NCBI GenBank assembly: GCA_019188255.1
Contig: JAETXT010000006.1
Coordinates: 2,108,001-2,172,000, forward strand
DNA from: Verticillium longisporum
Lineage: Eukaryota; Ascomycota; Sordariomycetes; Glomerellales; Plectosphaerellaceae
Direction of reading: 5' to 3'
DNA: 64,000 nt
Part shown: positions 47,412 through 56,499 of the stretch, piece after piece
Numbering within the stretch: position 1 is the first letter of the stretch
Layout of the letters: every line of letters starts with the position of its first letter
Program-made: the position numbers and the translations under genes
The notes under the pieces: generated by a model
Told to the model about the DNA's origin: nothing
Seen by the model: only the letters and a program-made list of their open reading frames with translations
The model's database searches: none

Positions 47412-48206
47412 TCAAGCATGTCTAGCCATCACACCCTGACCTGAAGGCTTCTTTCCCTGTGGTCCTACACAAGCACAGCACCGTCAGTCGAATTGCCGAA
47501 ATCCCGGCTCGAAGAGGGGTTTGACTAGCAGCGCCAGTTAGCACAAATCTTGTCCATTTCCCCCAAACAAACAACGAAGTAAACTCACCCTGCTCCCACG
47601 TCAACAGCGGCTCCTTGCTCGCCACAATGTCCCACCAAACCCGCAGACACCACGTCCCCACGAGCGCGTCCCGGCGACTCTGCGCCATGGGCTCGACAAT
47701 CTGCAGCCGCACGATGCCGTCCTCGTACGTGTCGTACGCCAGCAGCGGCCCGCCCTTGTCGCCCTCGCGCCACTCCCCACGGCCCGCCGCCGTCGCCTTG
47801 ACCGAGAAGAGCACGTCGCCGCCCTTGAGCTCGCCCGCCACCCCGTTGGGTCGCGTCACGCGCAGGGCGCGGTACTCGGTCGCGCCGGCCATCTTGTGGC
47901 GCTTCTTGAAGCCGACGTGGCCGAGGTTGCTGCGCCGGACGGACTCGAGGTAGAAGGGGAAGTTGGACTGCATGACTGCCGTCGGCCGCGACAGGTTGTA
48001 CATGTGCTTCTTGCGCGCCGCGATCTCGGGGCCCCGGTCGTCCGAGTAAGCGGCGCGGCGGACATGGTAGTCGAGGCGCGAGAGCTCGACCTTTTGGTGC
48101 GATGGCGTGAGGTGGCCGAGGGCGAGGGAGAGCTCGTAGAGGGGTGGTGATGTGATGGAGGCGGTGCTGTGGATCGTGGTGCCCGCGAGGTGCTACGAAG
48201 AGACAT
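47412..48206 (-). CDS. Conserved fungal protein, possibly mitochondrial (respiratory-assembly-like)
   Basis: The frame 'SPPLYELSLALGHLTPSHQ' to 'LTWEQG' is strongly protein-like. An intron at 47465-47588 (GTGAGT donor, CTGAC branch site, GTGTAG acceptor) leads to a short last exon ending 'GQGVMARHA'. No ATG lies in frame upstream. The ATG at 48206 (MSLRS) is one base out of frame and would connect as 'MSLRSTLAGTTIHS' if a C is added to ACC near 48189, giving 223 aa. Landmarks are 'MYNLSRPTAVMQSNFPFYLE', 'KKRHKMAGATEYRALRVTRP' and 'GPLLAYDTYEDGIVRLQIVE'. From memory it resembles a fungal family linked to respiratory-complex assembly; that name is uncertain. It is divergent with the OB-fold gene. 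Confidence 0.6.
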
Positions 48207-48532
48207 GGCTCAGGTATCAAGCTGCCAGGCCTCCAAACTAGGTACCTAGGTAGGCTGTAGGGTTCCCTTCAGGGTCATTGTCCAGCGGTCGCTGCCCATG
48301 TGGACCTGCTGTTTGTGGTAAAACCCGCTGCTGCGCATCGGCCAAATAGCGCTAGGCCGCTGTAAACACTGGGATGCCCCGCCTTGCCCGCCATCTAAGA
48401 TCCTTAGGGCCCCACCACGGCAGGCAGCAGCCCGCCCTACCTCACATGTGAGACTTGACCTTCTGGCACAAACACCAAATTTAAACATCGCCATCCTCCA
48501 GGTCACGCACGCCAAACAATGACAGTACACAC
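48207..48532. promoter_or_regulatory. Divergent promoter region shared by the 48.2-kb (-) and 48.5-kb (+) genes
   Basis: 326 bp between two outward-facing start codons. It contains a CTAGGTACCTAGGTAGG palindrome at 48238-48254, just 5' of the minus-strand gene. Confidence 0.5.
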
Positions 48533-49963
48533 ATGTCGCTCGCGGCACCTACCGATGCTCCGGGGGAGGACCCGGTTCCCCCTCCGCCCCCATCTCCAAT
48601 AACCTTCGTCCGCGACGTTGAGCCCTTTGTCCCGACGCCCCTCATCGCCGACCTCCTGCGAACTCGCTACTGCATTCCTGACTCCATCTTCCTCGTCGAG
48701 GGCATCGAGTCGGCGCCCCTCGCCCCGTCAAGTCGATGGCGCGTCGTGCGCCTCATGCTGGGCGACGGCGAGCTCTGCATACAGGCCCTCCTGATGCCTG
48801 AAATGCACCGCTTCGTCGACACCGGCTCAGTCACCGTCGGGTCCTACGTTAAGCTGCCCAAGTTCGCCACGCGCAGGATGCAGATTACGACCGAAGATGG
48901 AAAGGGGAGACAGAAGATGGTCTACCTTGTGGTCAGCGACATCATTACCGTCGGCTGGCACAATGCGCTGCGTGAGGCTGCGAGACACGAAGCCCTCGAT
49001 GACGATGACGATGACGATGACGAGCTGGCGCAGGAGGAACAGCAATCACTCACACAGAGGCAGTCTCGCGGGCTGCCAACCGAAGGAGATGAAGAGGACT
49101 TGATCGCGGACAGCGACATTGAGTTTGGAGATGTTGAGCGCGTACTGAACCAGGCGCAGGCATTGACTGCGACGACGCCTACGCGTCCCCGCGTCAGAGG
49201 TCAGGCTGCCCGGTCACCCAGTCGCTACGACGGCGATTCAGATGACGAGGCGGCCTTTGAGACCATGACTGTAACCCCCACGAGGTCGACCCAGCGTCGC
49301 GAGCGCCTTGCCAACACGATTCAGGCGTCTGCCAGCGCTCAGGTCTCGACACTGCCAAAGGATTCCGATTTGTCGCCGTCAAGAGATGCACAAGGTAGAG
49401 GTCCTCCAGGACATGAGGACAAGACCCAAGATGAAAGCAACACCAATGTTCAAAAAGTTGCTTCGCCATCCAAAGCATCACGCGCACAGGCTGGGTCTCA
49501 GCGACCGCCAGTTGCTTTGGCCAGGCAGTGGACGGACACGTCTATTCCCCTGAAGCTCACCCCTCTCCGTGCGATCAACAGCCTGCCGTACAAACAGAAT
49601 TGGTCCATCAACGTTTTGGCCATTGTGACCGCGCTCAGTGGCATTGAACCATCGCATATCCCGCCCTATCAACAACGCATCGCGCGCCTCGCCGACCCTT
49701 CCACTGACAAGCACGTCATGCTAGCCTGTATGCTGGAACCTAAAGACTTCTCCCCTCGAGTTGGCAGCGCCGTGCTCCTGGTTGGCGTGAAGAACCACCT
49801 CTTCGACGGTGGAAGCCTGAAGAAGTACATCAGCGACAAGCCAACGACACAAGGTGGGCAGTGGTGGTTCCAGAACCCGTCACGGTTTGCGTGGTGTGAC
49901 GCAGAGGGCCTGCAAAAATGGTGGGACGAGCTTGAAGCGGCAAGAAAAAACAAGCACGCGTGA
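48533..49963 (+). CDS. OB-fold nucleic-acid-binding protein, RPA1-like (hypothetical)
   Basis: Intronless, 476 aa, and fully open. The N-terminal module (about 65-140: 'WRVVRLMLGDGELCIQALL', 'VGSYVKLPKF', 'VVSDIITVGWH') looks like an OB-fold of the RPA1 N-terminal type. A disordered acidic/Ser-rich linker follows (about 150-345), including eight Asp in a row encoded by GAT/GAC repeats at about 48997-49022. The C-terminal module (about 346-470) starts 'LTPLRAINSLPYKQNWSINV', the usual entry of the RPA1 DNA-binding OB domains, and ends with paired Trp residues. I infer a single-stranded-DNA or telomere-related protein. It lacks RPA1's zinc ribbon and third DNA-binding domain, so it is not RPA1 itself. 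Confidence 0.75.
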   Translation: MSLAAPTDAPGEDPVPPPPPSPITFVRDVEPFVPTPLIADLLRTRYCIPDSIFLVEGIESAPLAPSSRWRVVRLMLGDGELCIQALLMPEMHRFVDTGSVTVGSYVKLPKFATRRMQITTEDGKGRQKMVYLVVSDIITVGWHNALREAARHEALDDDDDDDDELAQEEQQSLTQRQSRGLPTEGDEEDLIADSDIEFGDVERVLNQAQALTATTPTRPRVRGQAARSPSRYDGDSDDEAAFETMTVTPTRSTQRRERLANTIQASASAQVSTLPKDSDLSPSRDAQGRGPPGHEDKTQDESNTNVQKVASPSKASRAQAGSQRPPVALARQWTDTSIPLKLTPLRAINSLPYKQNWSINVLAIVTALSGIEPSHIPPYQQRIARLADPSTDKHVMLACMLEPKDFSPRVGSAVLLVGVKNHLFDGGSLKKYISDKPTTQGGQWWFQNPSRFAWCDAEGLQKWWDELEAARKNKHA

Positions 49964-49999
49964 TCCGTTTTGGAAACGCTGTTCATTCCTACTACACCA

Positions 50000-51376
50000 C
50001 TACTTCCACGCAACCGTCACTCCGTTCTCGTGGGACTCCCTCGCCAGCTCGATCACGCGAATGGCGTCCCTCGACTGCTGCGCCTTGACCTCGAGCTCCC
50101 CTTTGCCGTTGATGGCATCCGCCACGTTCTCGTAGATGCCGATCCATCGGCCAGTAATGGTGGGGTACCTCCCAGTGTATTTTTTCGTCTTGGGATCATG
50201 GGTCTGGACGCTCGAGTCAAACTCGTCGTACGTCGTCAGCACGCCGCGCAGGTCATCCGACTCGACGCCGAAGCCCTCGTCGAGGGGCTTGGCGCCTGCC
50301 GCGATCTGTTCCTCCTGAGGGCAGGTGCTGCGTTGTTGGTGCTGGGCGGTTTTGTTAGTGTTGGTGTCGTTTGTCGATCAGCCGGGGTCATGCAAACCTT
50401 GATATACGATCCCTTGGTGCCCCTGACGTAGAACTTGAGCTGCTCCGCCACGGGACTCGTCACGGCCGTCTTGACGGTGACGAGGAGGTCCTTCTGCGGA
50501 CCACCATACTGCAGGATAATCGTGAACGAGTCTTCCACCTCGCTCTCGATGCCTCGCTGCGCGCGGAAGAAGGCCGTCACCGACTTGGGTCTGCCGAACA
50601 GAGTAACCGCCTGATCGACACTGTGGGTTCCTTGACGACGCTGTCAGGGCCTTGGGATCATCGTCGGATAGAAAGATGACGGAAAACATACCCAGGCCAA
50701 AGGCCATGCCATCGCCGGGGGTGTACTTCTTGGCCGTCATCGTGTGAAGCCACGGCGCGTTCTCAAAGTCGTAAACGATCTCCGCCTCCTTGACATCACC
50801 GAGGGCACCCTTGTTAATCAGCTGCCTCAGGGTCTGGAAACCGCCATCCTATACCCGTGTCAGTATTGTCTCGCCATCTCGGAACTCAAGGCATACCCAT
50901 CGCCTGTTCTGGAAGCAGGTGAGAATGCGCCCCTTCATTTCAGCCAGTGCGATCGCCCGATCGACCTCTTCGGCCGACCTGCCGAAAGGCTTGTCGACAA
51001 TGACTATCACCACACTCGGTCAGAAATGATTGGCCGTCGCGTTGATGTCCCGCTGCAGCCAGGACAAAAACATACCGTGCTTCCCCGCCTCGAGAGCCTT
51101 CTCCGCGAACGCGACGTGCGTATCCGTGTGCGTCGCGACGACCACCAAGTCAACATCGGCGTCTGCGAAGAAGGCGTCCGCTGTGCGGTGGTGTCTCGCC
51201 GTGGGAAAGTCGACGGTGCAGTGTGAGCCGGCGGCGGCGGAGGCTGGATCGGCGGGAGCTTCGGCGCGCTGGAGGATGGCGACGACCTCGTAGTCGGGGA
51301 TCGCCCTTATAAAAGGGAGGTGGAAGCTCTTGGCGGCGAAGCCGTAGCCTACAACGCCCACTCGGATAGGGGCCAT
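50000..51376 (-). CDS. Gfo/Idh/MocA-family oxidoreductase (5 exons, 379 aa)
   Basis: Exons 51376-51076, 51003-50897, 50848-50692, 50630-50398 and 50341-50000 have GT-AG borders and sum to exactly 380 codons. The Rossmann motif is VGYGFAAKSFH (9-19), and the family's E/D-K-P motif is 'VIVDKPFG' with K106. 'CFQNRRWDGGFQTLRQLI', 'GLGTHSVDQAVTLFG' and the C-terminal 'GRWIGIYENVADAINGK' are typical of fungal Gfo/Idh proteins, which oxidise or reduce sugars, inositols or related compounds with NAD(P). The last intron (50342-50397) uses the CCCAG acceptor; the next AG downstream would break the frame. The 3' end lies only 36 bp from the convergent OB-fold gene. Confidence 0.9.
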
Positions 51377-53155
51377 GATGTCTGCTGTTTAGTTGTCGCG
51401 GGTTGTGGTGGCACGGCAATGGAAAGTTTCTTTAGAGACACATTGATGAGGTCGAGCAACGAACATTCGGGACCCGGTCTCTACTTATGCATGATGGACG
51501 TCCAGGCGATGAAGGTGCCATGCATCGGTGGACTCGAGCTCGCGGAGTCTCGGGGCTCCGGAGAAACTACCCCCTCTTCACAGCATTTAGCCCAACCAAC
51601 TCCGAGAGGTGGTGCGGGGCTCTGGCGAGAGGCATCAACCCGCCCTTAGCCTTATCTCCGGGAACCTCACCAAGATCCTGCAGCAGCCAGAGAATCAATA
51701 TCGCCATAGCTTCTGTTACAAAGCAGGTACGAGTGTACCTAATAGGACACTCGGGACTTCGTTCGCTCTCCTATTGATGAGATGGGAGGAATACTCCCGG
51801 AAAGAGGATCGATCTCAACGGCCGTACACTGGATCCTGCGCAACGCCCCCTAGCGTTTGAGGTAAGCGACTAAGCGGCGTCATTCGACATTCGGTTCTCA
51901 GGCGATGTGTTTCCGGTTCCCGTACTATCAGGCACTGAAAGTTCGACAGTTGGCCGCGTCCGACTTGACGATAATGTCGCAAGAGGTGGCATGACACGCT
52001 CCAGCACCTGGAAGACTGTGCTTCCAGCCCCCAGTGACGATTCCCGCAAAGTGAAAGACAGAATGGAAGCATACCGAAGTATACCCGTCGTCTATGGCAC
52101 AAGTTTGGTGGGAAGCTAGTTCACCTTAGCCTGGGTAGACAAAATGCTATTTTCTCATGTTTACAAGGACGCTGTACCCTTCTTCCGGTTTTGGCGCTGC
52201 TTTCCTGCTTCCCCTTTCCTTTTTGAACGGGTTTGCGGTTGGCATTGGGTTGGAATTACTAGGGGCCGGGAATTGTGGTCGAGGAGACGATGGTTCATGA
52301 AGAGCAGGAGAAAAATGTAATGTACTCTCTGTTTTGCGAGAACGAAAAGGACAGCCGTCGCCGAATTCTCAGCGACTGTTTGTCTCACCCAGTCGAGATC
52401 GACTAGTTCTGTGATCCCCTCTTGATCGGGCGTTCTGAACAATTCTCCGGTCGAATTGAAGTACAGACGATTGGCGAGTCTTGCCCTGAGGCTCGGGAAA
52501 TAAGACGCCATGTCAGTCCTTGATTTGGAGCAGAGCGAAGAAGCCTTCAACATGGTCCGCAGCAATAGAATATAGGCTGGGGGTCGGAAGACATCTGAAT
52601 TCCGGCCTTCCGCAGCTTGGTAGGCCCTCAGCAGCCCTTATGTGCATGTTCTCGCGGGCCTTAACCCCCAGCCAGCTCCCCTGAGCTATTCATAATCGTC
52701 TGCGAGGGCGCAGAGACCAAGCTTTTCCCCTTGTGCGCCAGGACAGTGGACCCCGTCTTGGCTGTTTATTAGCCGCCCGAAAATTTCAAGTGGAATTCGA
52801 TTGTAGCTATCATTAGCGTCGGGGGATCGTTGCGTCTTCTTCGAAGGAGACATGGTGCCGCAGATGGGATGCAGGGGCAACCTGGCCTGCCTCCTTGCGT
52901 CTCAGTCATTAGTAACGTAAGGCCAGATCTCCGGTCGAATTGAATCGAACGGACTTGAAGCCACGCAGCATGATCGCTGAGTTTGCCAACGTTGCAGTTG
53001 AGGAACTTGAGGCACCGCCCCGTGGAACATTTGTTTAGTCATCCGTGACCCAGATCCACCATATGTTCGCGCGGGCTCGTATCTTTACGGCTGTTTAAAC
53101 TCCACAGTCCTCGCCCAGACACAACCGCCTACAGCAACAGGCAGGGATCATCCTC
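51377..53155. other. Intergenic region with an element end and a possible disrupted gene
   Basis: Two minus-strand protein-like stretches (52853-52687, 'SYNRIPLEIFGRLINSQDG'; and 52553-52160, 'LRARLANRLYFNSTGELFRT') flank the repeat at 52555-52686. They could be one gene split by that insertion. No family was recognised. A 17-bp direct repeat (TCTCCGGTCGAATTGAA) occurs at 52444 and 52928. Confidence 0.4.
52555..52686 (+). mobile_element. Solo terminal-repeat copy of the 59-kb element
   Basis: Starts GTCCGCAG, then AATAGAATATAGG, ACATCTGAATTC, TTCCGCAGCTT and GTTCTCGCGGGCCTTA. These are the same landmarks in the same order as the left end of the element at 59148, over about 130 bp with visible divergence. 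Confidence 0.65.
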
Positions 53156-54305
53156 ATGACGAGCATCGTGAGGAGGCGCAAAGCGCACAGTAAGTCTCGA
53201 GAAGGGTGTCTACAATGCAAGGAGCGCCACGCCAAGGTACCACGCATCCCCGTCTTTCCAAGGCTTTGGAGCTGAACCCCTTTAGTGCAACGAGGTTCAT
53301 CCCCAATGCGGACCGTGTCACCGCGCCGACATGTCGTGCAGCTACTCTGCACCGAGCCTGTCAATCACGCCTCTCAACGAAGACAGCGTCGCTGATTTGG
53401 AGCTCCTCGAGCAATGGCACCGCCGTCAAATTACGGGCCATCTCTCTGATAGTGCGCGGAGCTTGGAGTCCAGTCTCGTTCGATTGGGGTTCTCGCACCA
53501 CTACTTACTGAACAGTATCCTTGCCCTCACGGCGTTAGAGCTCTACAGCGAAGACCAGTCTCGGTTCAAATGGTACGCAAGAGCCGTCGCTCACCAACAG
53601 ACCGCACTCAGTCGCGTCAAGCCGCACTTCAAGTCGCCTGAAGCCACCGACCAACAAGCGCTGCTGGGCTTCTCTGCCTTCACCTCCATGTACGCCGTGG
53701 CCGAGCCCTTCATGCGACCCCATCAATTGCGCGCTTTTCAGCCAGCCCAGTTCGATCCTGTGGACGAGTTGTTGCGCGCCTTTCATTTCGGGCGATGCAC
53801 AACGTCATTCGTGCAGCAAAGTTTCCCTCCAGCCCTGGTTACAGAGTCCTGGCTTCTCCTGCCGTCCATGACACGACAAGGAGATGCTTTCCAGGGTCCC
53901 AGTGCAAAATTCCCACAGTTCCAACCGCTCGTAGACCGCGTTAGGCATCTCTCCGACCATTCACAGGAGATGGCGTGTCTTTCGTCCATTTCCCAGCTCA
54001 TTGGGCGAATAGCCACCTTGGTTGATAATCCCACAGAGCCCGAGAAGGGCAAGGTTATTTGGGGATGGGGTCTCGAGGTCCATCAAGACTTTCTCGACAT
54101 GTGTTCGGCGCGGCACTCCGTGGCACTCGCCGTCTTGGCCCACCTGGCCGTCCTGATGACCTTTTACAGGGAGCACTGGTGTCTCAGGTCATGGCCTACC
54201 GGGCTGCTAAGTCACGTCAAGGGTGTCCTTGGTGATGAGTGGAAAGATGTAATCCAGTGGCCGTGCGATGTCGTGTTTGGATCAGTTGCAGTTGCATATG
54301 GGTAG
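53156..54305 (+). CDS. Zn2Cys6 fungal-type transcription factor (2 exons, 366 aa)
   Basis: Exon 1 (53156-53236) and exon 2 (53286-54305) are split by a 49-bp intron (GTACCA donor, TTTAG acceptor) inside the zinc cluster, a common intron position. The joined DNA-binding domain has Cys spacing C-x2-C-x6-C-x6-C-x2-C-x6-C ('GCLQCKERHAK', then 'CNEVHPQCGPCHRADMSC'), preceded by a basic run, RRRKAHSKSR. The C-terminal region ('HHYLLNSILALTALEL', 'CLRSWPTGLLSHVKGVLGDE', 'VIQWPCDVVFG') matches the short regulators of the sterol-uptake-control (UPC2-like) class. It lies 356 bp upstream of, and co-directional with, the SDR gene, a plausible but unproven target. Confidence 0.9.
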
Positions 54306-54660
54306 GCCAGACGAAATGCGGTGTGAAATTGGTCCGAGGTGGGTCACACAATCCGAGGTCGAGTCAAGATTCTTTCTAAGCGTAGGAACCTTAGTTTGCC
54401 GTATTGATACGGGAGGGCGGTCCACGCAGCTAGCCTGCTTTGGGCTGGCCTGCGAGGCCTAAGATCTGTAAGCGGTGGTCGATCTAGGCTCAACATGAGA
54501 ATGTCTGTTTGACAACCAGCCATCCGAAGGAGGTAAATAGGCTGGTGGAAGAAGATATAAAAGGAGCCTATGTAGTTGATAATTGACTGAAAATACATCA
54601 TTCCCATCTCATCTTCCAACATCACACTAACTTCTCACATACTCACACTCTACAAATAAA
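54306..54660. other. Promoter region of the SDR at 54.7 kb
   Basis: 355 bp between regulator and SDR. It contains a TATA box and an AC-rich leader just before the ATG. Confidence 0.55.
54556..54562 (+). promoter_or_regulatory. Probable TATA box of the SDR gene
   Basis: TATAAAA, 105 bp before the start codon, followed by an unstructured A/C-rich leader. Confidence 0.6.
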
Positions 54661-55677
54661 ATGTCTCGATACACCGCCAGCTACGCCACCCCCAAGGGCC
54701 CTGGCGATGCTCGCCCTACAGCCCTCCAGATCATCGAGGACGAAGGTCGCGTTGGCCAGCTCACCGGCAAGGTCGCCCTCGTCACCGGTGCCAACTCTGG
54801 TATTGGTCTTGAAACAGCCCGCGCGCTCCATGCTGCCGGCGTCACCTTGTACATCACTGCGAGGGACACGGCCAAGGCCGAGAAAGCCATCGAAGCCATC
54901 AAGAAGGACTCTAGTGCCAGCAGCAACGCATCCATCAAGGCGATCACCCTACGCTTGGACTCTCTCAGCTCGGTGCGCAGCGCAGCCAAAGCTTTCCTCG
55001 AGCAGAGCGACAAGCTTAACCTTCTCATCCTCAATGCCGGCATCATGTGCACTCCGGATGAGAAAACCGAAGACGGATTTGAGCTGCAGTTCGGCACAAA
55101 CTATCTAGGCCACTTCCTGCTGTTCCAGCTGCTGAAGCCTGCCCTGTTTTCCGGGAGCTCGCCCGATTTCCACTCCCGCGTCGTTTCCGTCTCCTCCATT
55201 GCCCACAATGACAGTGGCATCCGCTTCGAGGATATCAACTTTGAGAAGACGCCGCACAACCCGTGGCTCGCATATGGCCAGTCAAAGACGGCCAACATCT
55301 ACCTCGCCAATGAGATTGAACGCCGCTTCAGCTCCAAGGGGCTGCACGCTCTGTCTCTCCATCCCGGCGTCATCTTCACCAATCTGACCAACCACATGGA
55401 TACGACGGAATGGGTAGCCTCCATGACCGACGAGGCCAAGGCCGAACTCAAGAGCGCACCTCAAGGAGCGGCCACAACAGTCTACGCCGCCGTCAGCAAG
55501 GAATGGGAGGGTCGCGGCGGCAAGTATCTGAACAACTGCGCCGTTGACCCGCTCATTCCTTCTGGAAAGACCTGGCAGCAGGGCGCAAGTGGCCACGCAG
55601 CTTGGGCGTACGATGTGGAGAGTGCAAAGAAACTTTGGGACATTGGAAACGAGATGATCGGTTTCAAGGAGGAGTAG
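54661..55677 (+). CDS. Short-chain dehydrogenase/reductase (retinol-dehydrogenase/WWOX-like)
   Basis: Intronless, 338 aa. Classical SDR motifs are complete: TGANSGIG (42-49), NAG (125-127) in 'LLILNAGIM', N147 in 'FGTNYLGHFLL', S178/S179 in 'VVSVSSIAH', and Y205 with K209 in 'YGQSKTANI'. 'LHPGVIFTNL' follows as usual. Length and motifs match the fungal group related to retinol dehydrogenases and WW-domain oxidoreductase, cytosolic NADP(H)-dependent enzymes for lipids or small carbonyls. The TATA box and the neighbouring regulator suggest inducible expression. Substrate unknown. Confidence 0.94.
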   Translation: MSRYTASYATPKGPGDARPTALQIIEDEGRVGQLTGKVALVTGANSGIGLETARALHAAGVTLYITARDTAKAEKAIEAIKKDSSASSNASIKAITLRLDSLSSVRSAAKAFLEQSDKLNLLILNAGIMCTPDEKTEDGFELQFGTNYLGHFLLFQLLKPALFSGSSPDFHSRVVSVSSIAHNDSGIRFEDINFEKTPHNPWLAYGQSKTANIYLANEIERRFSSKGLHALSLHPGVIFTNLTNHMDTTEWVASMTDEAKAELKSAPQGAATTVYAAVSKEWEGRGGKYLNNCAVDPLIPSGKTWQQGASGHAAWAYDVESAKKLWDIGNEMIGFKEE

Positions 55678-56499
55678 ATATGATCGAGTTTAGGTCACTT
55701 CGGGGTAGGAATACTTCTGTTCAATCCTGCGATAGCTTGCTACTTGATTCGAAATAAAAACATAGTTTAGGACCCTGATGAAATTGGCGTTGCCACTATG
55801 AAGCCACTTCTCAAATCTAAAACCTTACGCGAGACCGAGACGAGACCAGAGGAGCCCACAGTCGTGAAGATAGTTCAATAAGCATGAACCACTTGTTCTC
55901 ACAGGAGTACATATCTAATGATTCCTTTTTAAGCATAGTGCCCAGCCGGCTTTAAGATATGTCATACGTTGATGAGGTATATGAGCAGAGATGTCTTCAG
56001 TAATACATGGGACAACCCCTCAGAAGCTCGACTCCCGCGGGAACGCCAGCCAGCATGCTGCTGATAGGAATCATCTACATGACAACGGAACTGCCGAAGT
56101 CCTTCAAGCAGAGTCGAGGCTGGCTTGAGAACTCTACAGAAGGGCCCCGAGGCATCCTGCTTTCGCCGCGCCGTCACAACGGTCTCTCGCAACCTTTGCC
56201 TGAACAAGTCGCACCTTTGAGTGAACATGTTTGCAGCTCAGAGGGTTGCAGTTACCACGAGGCAATTCAACTGGTGCTAGAATAAATCATTTGCATCCTG
56301 CTAGTTCCACCAATGTTCATTATGACTACTGGTAGTCTTCCTTAAAATATTGGCTTTTGTGGCCCGATTCCGACGCCCATGAACAAAGGTTTAAGCGAGG
56401 AATCATGCCCGCTGCGCACAACTGTAGTCTCCGAATGCAAGACTGGTTCAAAGTGGTATAGACAACCTGGACTGGAAGGGAAGCCAGGGGTATGAACGC
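55678..56499. other. Intergenic region, no gene recognised
   Basis: Convergent 3' flanks of the SDR and LtrA-family genes. Short unsupported frames only. Confidence 0.5.
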
